This document shows positions 27,378 to 36,395 of a DNA stretch of 64,000 nucleotides, one piece after another (positions within the stretch are counted from its first letter, which is position 1; each line of letters starts with the position of its first letter). The DNA lies in assembly GCA_020721005.1 (NCBI GenBank), contig DYNP01000001.1:1-64000 (forward strand), read 5' to 3'. This stretch comes from Thiomargarita sp. Its GTDB lineage: Bacteria; Pseudomonadota; Gammaproteobacteria; Beggiatoales; Beggiatoaceae. Both the position numbers and the translations under genes were made by a program. Below the pieces are notes generated by a model. That model made no database searches and was not told where the DNA came from. It was given only the letters and a program-made list of their open reading frames with translations.

Positions 27378-28048
27378 ATGTTTATAGAGTACACTTTTAG
27401 CGTGGATGAAGGAAAGGTATTACATTATAGAGTAGAATTTAACAGAGTACGTCATTCCCTTTTAGACAAAACTCGCTATCCCTTTTGGACCCTGTTAGAC
27501 TTTCAGCAATGCCCCAATTGTCCTCTTTCTGTCCAACATCATTCCCACTGTCCAGTCGCCATTGACGCCCATGAAATCCTCTTAGAGTTCACGGAAATCG
27601 TTTCTTGCAAAGAAATTGATATCTACGTTAAAACTCCAGAACAGGATTGTTTTAAACGTACTGACGCCCAAACTGGACTCCGCTCCCTAATCGGCTTTGT
27701 CATGGCCAGCAGTACCTGCCCCGTCTTGTCCACTATGCGTGGTACGTCCTATTACTACCTCCCCTTCTCATCCTTAGATGAGACAGTATTTCAAGTAACC
27801 TCCGCCTACCTATTAAACCAATATTATGTTTACAAAAAAGGTGATAAAATAAACTTGGGATTTGCTGGGCTCAAAACAACATTTTGAACAAATGCAAACC
27901 CTAAACTACCATTTTTTAGAACGAATTAGGGCAGCCTGTGAAGCAGACTCCAATTTGAACGTACTGGCCACTTTATTCACAGATTTCCTCCATGCTATCT
28001 CTTTCCTTAGAACGACATCTTAAGGAAATAGAACACCTCTTCGACTAA
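27378..28048 (+). pseudogene. Frameshifted copy of DUF6901-like gene
   Basis: The first 169 codons (MFIEYTFSVDEGKVLHYRVEF to FAGLK) are clearly homologous to the intact gene that follows, including CPNCPL and HCPVAID. Translation then hits a stop at 27885-27887. The homology continues in another frame from about 27870 (HFEQMQTLNYHFLERIRAAC) and after a second shift near 27990 in a third frame (MLSLSLERHLKEIEHLFD), ending at the stop at 28046-28048. Two frameshifts therefore separate it from the full-length form, so it is a decayed paralogue unless the shifts are sequencing errors. The 5' end may still make a truncated protein with all Cys residues. Confidence 0.8.
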
Positions 28049-28077
28049 AGCAATCATCTAAGGATAGGAATACCACT

Positions 28078-28806
28078 ATGTTTGACAAACAAGAGATGTT
28101 CATTGAATACATGTTTACCATGGATGATGGTAAAATGTTACACTATAAAATCAACTTCTATCGACCCAGGGCTGACATTTTAGACAAGGCCGATTACCCA
28201 GCTTGGACAGAATTAGGATTCAAACAATGCGGCAACTGTCCCCTCAACCTCCAAGACTATTCTCACTGTCCAGTCGGCATTGATGCCAAAGAAATCATCT
28301 TGGGTTTCAGAGAAATTCTATCTTGCAGTGCCACCAATGTGCGAGTCATCACCCCGGAACGAGAATATTTCAAACGATGTGACGCCCAAACTGGACTGAG
28401 AGCCCTCATCGGATTCGTCATGGCCACCAGCGCCTGTCCCATTCTTTCTCGAATGCGAGGCATGGCCCATTACCACCTGCCCTTTGCCTCCATTGACGAA
28501 ATTGTCTACCGAGTCACCTCTTCTTACCTGTTGGGACAATATTACATCTATCAAGAAGGCGGTAAAGCTGACCTGGCTCTCAAGGGACTCAAAAAACACT
28601 ATAAAGATATGCTCACTCTTAACTACGACTTTCTACAACGCATTCGAGCTGCCAGCGAAGCAGACTCCAACCTAGACGTCTTATCCACCCTCTTCTCCAT
28701 CTCTTCCTTACTGTCGGTCAGCCTCGAACAACACCTGCAAAAACTCAAACCCCTATTCATCGACATGCCCACCCATTTACCCGAAGACGAACTCGAACCT
28801 CACTAA
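28078..28806 (+). CDS. DUF6901-like cytosolic protein
   Basis: A 242-residue soluble protein. The N-terminal part (MFIEYMFTMDDGKMLHYKINF) is beta-rich. It is followed by a conserved Cys motif, QCGNCPLNLQDYSHCPVGID (C-x2-C then CPV), a second Cys-containing segment (MATSACPILSRMRGMAHYHLPFASIDE) and a helical C-terminus. These motifs match my memory of DUF6901, a family of unknown function common in Proteobacteria; the assignment is moderately sure. The Cys residues might bind metal but no function is known. AGGAATACCACT precedes the ATG. It lies 29 bp after the frameshifted copy, so the pair arose by tandem duplication. Confidence 0.75.
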   Translation: MFDKQEMFIEYMFTMDDGKMLHYKINFYRPRADILDKADYPAWTELGFKQCGNCPLNLQDYSHCPVGIDAKEIILGFREILSCSATNVRVITPEREYFKRCDAQTGLRALIGFVMATSACPILSRMRGMAHYHLPFASIDEIVYRVTSSYLLGQYYIYQEGGKADLALKGLKKHYKDMLTLNYDFLQRIRAASEADSNLDVLSTLFSISSLLSVSLEQHLQKLKPLFIDMPTHLPEDELEPH

Positions 28807-28815
28807 ACCACACCC

Positions 28816-28854
28816 ACAAGCGCGAGGCAATTCTCAAACTGCCATTGCGCTTGT
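28816..28854 (+). terminator. Hairpin between the DUF6901-like gene and maf
   Basis: ACAAGCGC and GCGCTTGT pair perfectly, with an inner GGCA/TGCC extension. There is no U tract after it, so terminator strength is doubtful. Confidence 0.35.
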
Positions 28855-28887
28855 CCAACCCCTCCAAAAAGAACATTCCCTATCACC

Positions 28888-29454
28888 ATGATCTACCTTG
28901 CCTCCTCATCACCACGCAGACATTCCCTATTACAACAAATCAACATTCCCCATCAACAAATTACTGTCACCGTGGACGAAACCCCCAACCCCCAAGAAAC
29001 TCCCGACCACTATGTACAACGCCTCGCTGTAGCCAAAGCCCAAGCAGCCCAGTCCCAAATTCCAGCCCCCTACCCCATTCTCGCTGCTGACACCATTGTC
29101 ACCTACCAAGGACACCTGCTTGGCAAACCCCAAACCCCTCAAGCCGCTCACCACATGCTCACCCAACTCTCCGGACGCTCTCACCAAGTCATGACCGCAG
29201 TAGCCATTCTCACCCCTCATATCCAAAAAGTACAACTCAGCACCAGCACCGTCCACTTCCGAACCCTAGAACAACAAGAAATCGCCCACTACATTACAAC
29301 CGCTGAACCTTTTGACAAAGCAGGAAGCTATGCCATTCAGGGAATTGCCAGCATCTTCATTCAACACATTGAAGGCAGCTACTCTGGTATTATGGGACTG
29401 CCCCTCTATGAAACCGCCCTACTACTCAAAGACATAGGCATACCTGTGCTCTAA
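28888..29454 (+). CDS. maf: Maf-family nucleotide pyrophosphatase
   Basis: House-cleaning enzyme that hydrolyses dTTP/UTP-type or modified nucleotides to monophosphates. The 188-residue protein shows the family motifs LASSSPRRHSLLQQ, VDETP, ILAADTIVTYQGHLLGKPQTPQAA, LSGRSHQVMTAV and AGSYAIQGIASIFIQHIEGSYSGIMGLPL. The last block is that of the YhdE-type (dTTP/UTP) subgroup. The coding strand is unusually C-rich and G-poor. Confidence 0.94.
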   Translation: MIYLASSSPRRHSLLQQINIPHQQITVTVDETPNPQETPDHYVQRLAVAKAQAAQSQIPAPYPILAADTIVTYQGHLLGKPQTPQAAHHMLTQLSGRSHQVMTAVAILTPHIQKVQLSTSTVHFRTLEQQEIAHYITTAEPFDKAGSYAIQGIASIFIQHIEGSYSGIMGLPLYETALLLKDIGIPVL

Positions 29455-29497
29455 ACCCAACCCACTGGCCACATCAATTACCCCCCTATAAAACCCT

Positions 29498-31507
29498 ATG
29501 ATCCGCCAGACTGCCTGCCTTCACAACCTACACCCCTCATGGACCTCCCATTCCCCATTCGCCCTGCTCATTGCCCTACTGATTATCGGAATCACGATCA
29601 CCCCCACCCTCATATTGACCCTTTTTCTCTGGCAACCCACCCCCCAACCCTGGCCATGGCTCACTGTAAACAGTATAATTCCCATCCTACTTGGCACCCT
29701 TATCTTCATTCTCATCAACTCACTCTGCCACCTACAAGATTCCTTCCAAACCCTACAAAACTCCCTCCAAAAAGCCCGCCAAGCCACCCAAAAAACCGAA
29801 TTCCAACTCTTACAAATCCTAGAAGCCATGCCCGTTGGCATCTTAATCATGGAAAACAGCGGCGTCCTTTTTTACTCCAATCAACACGCCAAAGAGATAT
29901 TACAACAAGAAATAAACCCCGAAATTCCCTTCACCCAATTCTCTCAAACCTATCATTTCTACCATCCCGGTCATCCGCAACCCTACCCCTATCAAAAACT
30001 GCCCATCCTAGTCGCCCTGACTGGAAAAACCAACAAAATCAACGACATTGAAATTCGCCATTCTCATTCCATCACCCCCATAGAAATGTGGGGAATTCCC
30101 ATTAAAGACGACAAAAACCAACTCATCTTTGTACTTGCCGTTCTAAGAGACCTTAGCGAACAACGACAAATAGAAGGAGAACGGCAACGATTCAACCAAA
30201 AAATGATTGAACTCAACCGCGCCTACGAACGATTCATTCCCAGCGAATTTCTAAAATTACTCAACAAAAAAAGCATTATCGAAGTTGAACTGGGCGACCA
30301 AACCGAAAGAGAAATGACCATTCTCTTCTCAGACATTCGTGGGTTCACTACCCTATCCGAACAAATGCGCCCCCAAGCCACCTTTGACTTCATCAACCTC
30401 TATTTTGGACAGATGGAACCCATCATCTTTGAATACCGAGGTGTCATCGACAAATACATCGGCGATGCCATCATGGCTCTCTTTCACACCCCAGAAGACG
30501 CCCTCGGCTGTGCCATTTCCATGTTAAACACCCTCAAAGACTACAATAAACTCCTCATCCACAACAACTACCCTCCCATCAAAATTGGCATCGGCCTCAA
30601 TACCGGTCCCTTAATGCTCGGCACCATTGGTGGCCAAAACAGAATGGACAGCACCGTTATTGCAGATGCAGTTAATGTCGCTGCCCGGGTAGAAGAGCTC
30701 ACCAAAACCTACGATTGCCCCCTGCTGATCACCGAACAAACCTTCTTAAAACTCAATAACTTACAAAAACACCACATTCGAATTCTAGACCATGTCAAAG
30801 TCAAAGGCAAATCCCAATTTCTAACAGTTTACGAAGTCTTTGAAGCCGACTTCCCAGAATCCATCACTGCCAAACTCAAAACTCGTCATGCCTTTGAACA
30901 AGGCTTCATGTGCTTTCACCACCACAGCTTTCACAAAGCCCAACAATTTTTTGAACAAGTCCTCGCTCAATATCCTCAAGACAATGCAGCCAAAATTTAC
31001 CTTGATCGCTGCCAACAACAACTCAACACCCTTCCCTCTTCTGCCACCATTTTGATTGTCGACGACACCACTGACAACATTAAACTACTTGCTGAATGCC
31101 TCGTTCCCCAATTCAAAATTCACATTGCCAAAAGCGGCCAGGCAGCTTTAGACTCCATTCACATCAAAAAACCTGACCTCATTTTATTAGACATCATGAT
31201 GCCCAATATTGGGGGATTTGAAGTCTGCCAACAACTCAAACGTGAACCTTGGACCCGCAATATTCCCATCATTTTCATCACTGCCCTAGACAACCCTCAA
31301 GAAAAAATCAAAGCCTTTCAACTCGGTGCGGTTGACTACATCACTAAACCCTTTCAAGCAGAAGAAGTACTTGCCAGAATCAACACCCATCTTAAAATCA
31401 ATTGGCTCCAAAAACAACTGCAAAGCCATAACTCCAAACTCACCGCTGACAACCTATTCTTAAAAGCCAAAATTGAAGCTCGTTCTCAAACAATCGACAC
31501 TCCGTAA
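29498..31507 (+). CDS. Class III adenylate cyclase with PAS and C-terminal receiver domain
   Basis: A 669-residue membrane protein. Two N-terminal helices (LLIALLIIGITITPTLILTLFL and a segment at about 60-75) are followed by a PAS-like domain (LEAMPVGILIMENSGVLFYSN), a short linker and a guanylate/adenylate cyclase domain at about 245-440. The metal Asp residues lie in FSDIRGFTTLSEQ and DKYIGDAIMALF. The MDSTVIADAVNVAARVEEL block is typical of CyaA/CyaB-type adenylate cyclases. A TPR-like stretch (EQGFMCFHHHSFHKAQQFF) leads to a receiver domain (about 525-640) with VDD, LILLDIMMP and YITKPF. A receiver placed after the catalytic domain is uncommon. It is nearly identical in key segments to the receiver of the kinase at 2516, so shared phosphorelay input is conceivable. 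cAMP output is inferred, not tested. Confidence 0.88.
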   Translation: MIRQTACLHNLHPSWTSHSPFALLIALLIIGITITPTLILTLFLWQPTPQPWPWLTVNSIIPILLGTLIFILINSLCHLQDSFQTLQNSLQKARQATQKTEFQLLQILEAMPVGILIMENSGVLFYSNQHAKEILQQEINPEIPFTQFSQTYHFYHPGHPQPYPYQKLPILVALTGKTNKINDIEIRHSHSITPIEMWGIPIKDDKNQLIFVLAVLRDLSEQRQIEGERQRFNQKMIELNRAYERFIPSEFLKLLNKKSIIEVELGDQTEREMTILFSDIRGFTTLSEQMRPQATFDFINLYFGQMEPIIFEYRGVIDKYIGDAIMALFHTPEDALGCAISMLNTLKDYNKLLIHNNYPPIKIGIGLNTGPLMLGTIGGQNRMDSTVIADAVNVAARVEELTKTYDCPLLITEQTFLKLNNLQKHHIRILDHVKVKGKSQFLTVYEVFEADFPESITAKLKTRHAFEQGFMCFHHHSFHKAQQFFEQVLAQYPQDNAAKIYLDRCQQQLNTLPSSATILIVDDTTDNIKLLAECLVPQFKIHIAKSGQAALDSIHIKKPDLILLDIMMPNIGGFEVCQQLKREPWTRNIPIIFITALDNPQEKIKAFQLGAVDYITKPFQAEEVLARINTHLKINWLQKQLQSHNSKLTADNLFLKAKIEARSQTIDTP

Positions 31508-31536
31508 AATTTTACTCTTCAACAGGTTCCATATTC

Positions 31537-32214
31537 ATGAAAACAAAAACACTGACCCTTTCTAACTGGAAATCAATCACCCTCATTCTTACCTTTTTAA
31601 CCATAAACTTATTCTCAGGCGAACTCATAGCCCGTCCCATAGCCACCGATATATTTGGTTACCCCATTGGCCAATCCTACCAATACATCGGGAAAGGTAA
31701 AAAAGCCTCTGTCGGCCCTTTAGCCACCTTCACCGGCTATCACAGTCGGACCCTAAAATCCACCCCGATGAGACTTAAAAAAGCCGCCTACCAAGCCTTT
31801 ACCAACCTAAGGAATCAAGCCCGACAAGAAGGAATTTACCTTTATGTATCATTTGGTTACCGAAGTTTAGCCACCCAAAGAAAACTATACCAACAATTCG
31901 GTCCCCGCCGAGCAGAAAAACCCGGGTACTCTGAACACAATATCGGGACCGCAATTGATTTAACCCGAGTCACCTTTCAATCAGAAGCCTTTCTGTGGCT
32001 ACTAAAAAAAGGCTTCCAATTGGGCTGGGTGCCCACCTATTACTATCGCAGCGAAGGAAATTTTATTCGAGAACCCTGGCACTGGCGCTATGTAGGCTCA
32101 AAAGCTGCCCAAACCTTTTATCAACACTGGAAAAAATCCATAGAGCGAGACAAACAACGCTTAACCTCACTGAAAAGACAAGGAAAGTTGGCCAAAAACC
32201 GCAAACTAAAATAA
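31537..32214 (+). CDS. VanY-type D-Ala-D-Ala carboxypeptidase
   Basis: A 225-residue exported zinc peptidase that would trim peptidoglycan stem peptides. A signal peptide (ITLILTFLTINLFSGELIA) is followed by the VanY core: VSFGYRSLATQRKLY, YSEHNIGTAIDLT (SxHxxGxAxD, zinc His and Asp) and FIREPWHWRYVG (ExxHWRY, catalytic Glu and zinc His). The C-terminal 30 residues are basic. It begins 29 bp after the cyclase gene and 22 bp before the HAD gene, so the four genes from cyclase to cupin may be one transcription unit. Confidence 0.9.
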   Translation: MKTKTLTLSNWKSITLILTFLTINLFSGELIARPIATDIFGYPIGQSYQYIGKGKKASVGPLATFTGYHSRTLKSTPMRLKKAAYQAFTNLRNQARQEGIYLYVSFGYRSLATQRKLYQQFGPRRAEKPGYSEHNIGTAIDLTRVTFQSEAFLWLLKKGFQLGWVPTYYYRSEGNFIREPWHWRYVGSKAAQTFYQHWKKSIERDKQRLTSLKRQGKLAKNRKLK

Positions 32215-32236
32215 ACAGTTTTTCACCCACACCACC

Positions 32237-32833
32237 ATGAAAAATTCCCCCTTACAACAACTCCCCAAATATATTCCTCGTCTGATCCACATTTTACACA
32301 ACACTCCCCCTCAACAACACCTTTTAAAACTGTCTCCGATCGCTCTCCAACAACAAGGCATTAAAATTCCAGTTTTAGACTTTGACGGTGTGTTGGCCGC
32401 ACATGGAGAAACCTCTCCTCATCCACAGGCACTGACTTGGTTAAACCAAGCTGTGACTGTCTTTGGTGCCACTCACATTTTTATACTGTCCAACCAAGCT
32501 TCACCCAATAGAATCGCTTTTTTTGCCAAACATTACCCAAATATCACTTTTTTGACCGGTGTTAGAAAAAAACCTCACCCCGATGGATTGGAAACTGTCA
32601 TGAAAATCACCGGACAACCCCCTCATGCCTTAATTTTAATCGATGATCGATTATTGACCGGGGGACTTGCCGCTTGCATTGCAGATACCCAATTTGCCTA
32701 CATCCTCGCTCCCTACCAATCCTTTGCAAAACGACCCTTTTCAGAAACATTATTTGCCGGGTTACGTTTCTTAGAAAGACAAGGAATTCAACTGTATGCC
32801 AAGCTATATCAAAAATTTATTCACTCTGCCTGA
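32237..32833 (+). CDS. HAD-superfamily phosphatase, YqeG/IIIA-like
   Basis: A 198-residue cytosolic protein with the HAD motifs in order: I LDFDGVLAAHGE, with the nucleophile and acid-base Asp; II FILSNQ; III KKPHPDGLETVM; IV LILIDDRLLTGGLAA. The compact layout (IIIA type) resembles the YqeG/PGP1 group acting on phosphatidylglycerophosphate or small sugar phosphates. A link to pgsA at 21446 is possible but speculative. It overlaps the cupin gene by 38 bp. Confidence 0.82.
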   Translation: MKNSPLQQLPKYIPRLIHILHNTPPQQHLLKLSPIALQQQGIKIPVLDFDGVLAAHGETSPHPQALTWLNQAVTVFGATHIFILSNQASPNRIAFFAKHYPNITFLTGVRKKPHPDGLETVMKITGQPPHALILIDDRLLTGGLAACIADTQFAYILAPYQSFAKRPFSETLFAGLRFLERQGIQLYAKLYQKFIHSA

Positions 32834-33137
32834 TCTAAATAACTCACAAGAAGAACTTCATTCCCAATTGCTCAATACACCCCACTTGACGTTGGAGCGT
32901 ATTGTCTCCACGGGACAAGCCAGTCCCCCTGGAGAATGGTATGATCAAACTCGAGACGAATGGGTAATGGTGCTCAAAGGTTCAGCAGGTTTACGATTTG
33001 CAGAAGATCAACAAATCCTCACTCTATTCCCAGGTGATTATTTGCACATTCCCGCTCACCAACGGCACCGCGTGGAATGGACCGATTCCCAAGAGCCTAC
33101 TATTTGGTTAGCCTTGCACCACGATCCAACTCATTAG
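32796..33137 (+). CDS. Cupin-domain protein
   Basis: A 113-residue single-domain cupin. Motif 1 is GEWYDQTRDEWVMVLKGSAGL, with the conserved Glu but atypical His positions, and motif 2 is PGDYLHIPAHQRHRVEW, with His residues. Small cupins of this type bind a metal and may be enzymes or sensors; no substrate is evident. Its start lies inside the 3' end of the HAD gene, indicating translational coupling. The genes may act in one process, but none is known. Confidence 0.82.
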   Translation: MPSYIKNLFTLPDLNNSQEELHSQLLNTPHLTLERIVSTGQASPPGEWYDQTRDEWVMVLKGSAGLRFAEDQQILTLFPGDYLHIPAHQRHRVEWTDSQEPTIWLALHHDPTH

Positions 33138-33223
33138 ATATTCAAACATTCAACAATTGACTATCTCACTCATTTTCCTATTAAAATAACCATGCTCTTA
33201 CTTTTACCCTCCCGAGACAACCT

Positions 33224-36200
33224 GTGACCTTACCCGAACTTTCCATTCATCGCCATGTATTCGCCTATATGCTCAGTGGGGTACTTATATTGTTCGGTAT
33301 CATCAGTTACCAGCGTATTGGCGTCGATCAATTCCCCAGCATCGAATTTCCAATTATTTCCATAATCACCACTTTACCGGGAGCCAATCCCAGTGTAGTT
33401 GATGCCTCAGTAACCAATCTCATTGAATCTGCGGTAAATACTGTGCCCGGAATAGAAAGTATCCAGTCCAGTTCTCTGCCCAGCATTTCTATTGTTGCCG
33501 TTCAATTTCAACTGGAAAAAGACATTGACGTCAGTTTTAATGAGATCCAAGCCAAAGTCAACACTATTTTACAAAACCTGCCAACCGATGCAGAAACTCC
33601 CATTGTTAACAAATTGGAAGTGGGAGGCTCTCCCATCATGTGGCTGGCATTGCAGGGCGATCGGACCTTACAAGAGCTTAATCAATATGCTCGCAACGTC
33701 TTGAAAAAACGTCTGGAAACCATTGATGGGGTTGGAGAAGTGCTGATTGGTGGTGAACGAGAACGCACCATTCGCGTTCATTTAAACGTAGAACGAATGG
33801 CCAGCATGGGCATCACACCAGGAGAAGTGTTTGCAGCGTTTCAACGGGAACATCTCAAATTACCCGGAGGCTATCTCACCAGTCGACAACAAGAGGATTT
33901 GTTGAAATTAGACTTGGAATTTCACAGCATTAGTGAACTTCAACAACTCATTGTGACCTATAGGGACCGCCTACCCGTACATTTACATGAAATTGCCCAC
34001 ATTGAAGACGGATTGGCTGAAGCCAGACAATTTGCCAGTTTCAACGGTCAATCCGCAGTCGGTTTAGGCATTGTCAAGGTCAGCAATGCCAACACTGTAG
34101 CCATCATCAAAGAAGTTGAAAATCGCCTCAAAAACCATATTTTACCCCAACTTCCCCCAGGTTTAGAATTGCGCATTGCCTCCAATGATGCTGATTACAT
34201 TCAAGAAATTATCACTTCCTTACAAGATCACCTGGTAGAAGGCACTTTATTGGCAGCCCTTGTGGTATTAATATTCCTCAAAAATTTACGCTCCACCCTG
34301 ATCATTACCACTGCCATTCCCGTCTCTTTATTGGGCGCCATCGCTGCCATTTATTTTGCGGGACACACTTTTAACATCATGACTTTATTGGGTTTACTTT
34401 TACTGATCGGAGTGGTGGTTGATGATGCTATTGTGGTTTTAGAAAACATTTTTCGCCAACGAGAAAAATATCCCAACGCCGACCCTAAACAAATCACCAT
34501 TGAGGCAGCCAATCAGGTGGCATTTGCAGTATTGGCAGCCACTTTTACCTTGGTTGCTCTATTTGCCACTGTGGTGTTTATGGAGGGAATTATCGGTCGT
34601 TTCCTGCGACCCTTTGCCATTGTCGTAACCTTAGGTGTCTTGGTCTCTCTGTTTGTCTCTATCACCCTCACCCCCATGTTATGTGCTCGTTACCTGCGCG
34701 TTGAGCACAAACACGGTTGGTTATATCGAATCATAGAAGCCCCATTTCATTGGACGGAAGCCCTATACCGACTGTTTTTAAGATTGACTTTACGATTCCG
34801 TTGGACTGTCATTTTCATAGCCATAGCCACTGTTTACAGCAGTGGTTATTTCTTTGCACAACTGGGCAAAGGATTCACTCCAGATGAGGATGAAGGACGC
34901 TTTTTAGTCTCTTTCAAAACACCTTTAGGATCAACCCTAGAATACACCCAAAATCGCCTACTGGAAATCGAAAAAGTCTTGCGAATTCAACCAGAAGTTG
35001 CCAGTTATTTCAGTACGATAGGCACTGGCAGTCGAGGTCAAGTGAATCAGGGCACTGTGTTTGTGAGAATGACTCCATATCAGGAAAGGACGGTGAAACA
35101 ATATGAACTCATTCCCAGATTGCGTCCCCTTTTAGATATGATTCCCGGAGTGCAGGCTTTTCCTGCTCCGGTCCCCATAATTGGTGGGGAACGAGGTGAA
35201 CCTTTGCAATTTTTATTACAAGGCAGTGATTTATATGAAATTGCTCGTTTGGCAAAAGAGTTACAAACCCTATTGAGTAACAAACCAGAAATTGGTTATG
35301 TTGACTTGGACTTACAGTTGGAATTGCCTGAAGTAACTGTACAATTGAATCGAGCCAAGTCCGAAGAATTGGGATTATCAACTCAAAGTGTAGTTCAGGC
35401 TCTATGGGTCATGGCAGGGGGAGTGAAAGTAGCAAAATACAATGATGAGCCAGGAGATGGGGAACGATATGATATCTACCTGAAAGCTGGGGAAGGGACT
35501 TTTGTACAACCCAGTGATTTAAAAAATATTTATTTAAAGTCACCCCAAGGACACATGGTGCGTTTAGACACCGTGGCCAGTTTTCAAGCCAGCGTTGGTG
35601 CTGCCACTATTTCCCGTTATAACTTACAATATGCAGCTGCCTTTTTTGCCACCCCCAGCATTTCCGAAGGAGAAGCTGCTGACTTAGTTAAACAAGAAGC
35701 TGCTCAACTGTTACCAGTGGGTTACACTGTGAAATTGATTGGACGGGCAGAAGAATTTGGTAAAACAGTCAATTACTTACTGTTTGCTTTTGTGACTGGA
35801 TTGATTTTGGTCTATATGGTATTGGCCAGTCAATTTAATTCTTTCATTCAACCTCTCATTGTGATGATTGCCCAACCTCTGGCAATTATCGGGGGGGTAT
35901 TTGGACTGTGGCTGATGGGTGACACCTTAAATATCTATTCCATGATCGGTCTCGTGTTATTGGTGGGACTGGTGGCCAAAAATTCCATTCTCCTGATTGA
36001 CCTGACCAATCAACTGCGAAGTCAAGGGCACACTATTCAGGAAGCCTTATTGGAAGCCTGTCCAATTCGGATGAGACCGGTATTAATGACTTCATTAACT
36101 ATCATTTTGGCTTTATTACCCGCAGCAATGGGAATTGGGGCCGGATCGGATACCAATGGTCCACTGGCAGTGGCTGTGATTGGAGGCATGGTAAGCTCTA

Positions 36201-36319
36201 CTTTGTTGACTTTGGTGGTAGTGCCCGCTGTATATTCGCTGGTGGAAAATTTCTTTGTCTATTTTGAGAGTAAAATTTCTCGTTCTCAAAATACAGATTC
36301 AAGTCATCCAAGTTCCTAG
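33224..36319 (+). CDS. RND-family efflux pump inner membrane subunit (HAE1/AcrB-like)
   Basis: A 1031-residue proton-driven transporter with the 12-helix RND architecture. The first half has the N-terminal helix (FAYMLSGVLILFGIIS), a large periplasmic porter domain, and helix 4 with the proton-relay pair in GLLLLIGVVVDDAIVVLENIFRQRE. The second half repeats this with FTPDEDEGRF, ASQFNSFIQPL and VAKNSILLIDLTNQLRSQG. The hydrophobic/amphiphilic efflux group expels drugs, detergents or lipids. It normally needs a membrane fusion protein and an outer membrane channel, but neither is adjacent. The start is a GTG at 33224 in a weak ribosome-binding context. About 86 bp separate it from the cupin gene. 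Confidence 0.93.
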   Translation: MTLPELSIHRHVFAYMLSGVLILFGIISYQRIGVDQFPSIEFPIISIITTLPGANPSVVDASVTNLIESAVNTVPGIESIQSSSLPSISIVAVQFQLEKDIDVSFNEIQAKVNTILQNLPTDAETPIVNKLEVGGSPIMWLALQGDRTLQELNQYARNVLKKRLETIDGVGEVLIGGERERTIRVHLNVERMASMGITPGEVFAAFQREHLKLPGGYLTSRQQEDLLKLDLEFHSISELQQLIVTYRDRLPVHLHEIAHIEDGLAEARQFASFNGQSAVGLGIVKVSNANTVAIIKEVENRLKNHILPQLPPGLELRIASNDADYIQEIITSLQDHLVEGTLLAALVVLIFLKNLRSTLIITTAIPVSLLGAIAAIYFAGHTFNIMTLLGLLLLIGVVVDDAIVVLENIFRQREKYPNADPKQITIEAANQVAFAVLAATFTLVALFATVVFMEGIIGRFLRPFAIVVTLGVLVSLFVSITLTPMLCARYLRVEHKHGWLYRIIEAPFHWTEALYRLFLRLTLRFRWTVIFIAIATVYSSGYFFAQLGKGFTPDEDEGRFLVSFKTPLGSTLEYTQNRLLEIEKVLRIQPEVASYFSTIGTGSRGQVNQGTVFVRMTPYQERTVKQYELIPRLRPLLDMIPGVQAFPAPVPIIGGERGEPLQFLLQGSDLYEIARLAKELQTLLSNKPEIGYVDLDLQLELPEVTVQLNRAKSEELGLSTQSVVQALWVMAGGVKVAKYNDEPGDGERYDIYLKAGEGTFVQPSDLKNIYLKSPQGHMVRLDTVASFQASVGAATISRYNLQYAAAFFATPSISEGEAADLVKQEAAQLLPVGYTVKLIGRAEEFGKTVNYLLFAFVTGLILVYMVLASQFNSFIQPLIVMIAQPLAIIGGVFGLWLMGDTLNIYSMIGLVLLVGLVAKNSILLIDLTNQLRSQGHTIQEALLEACPIRMRPVLMTSLTIILALLPAAMGIGAGSDTNGPLAVAVIGGMVSSTLLTLVVVPAVYSLVENFFVYFESKISRSQNTDSSHPSS

Positions 36320-36395
36320 AATAGAAGGGTGAATAAGGAAATATTTCACGTTCTATCAATAAGTTAAGAAACTGCACTGATTAATAGGTCCCACT

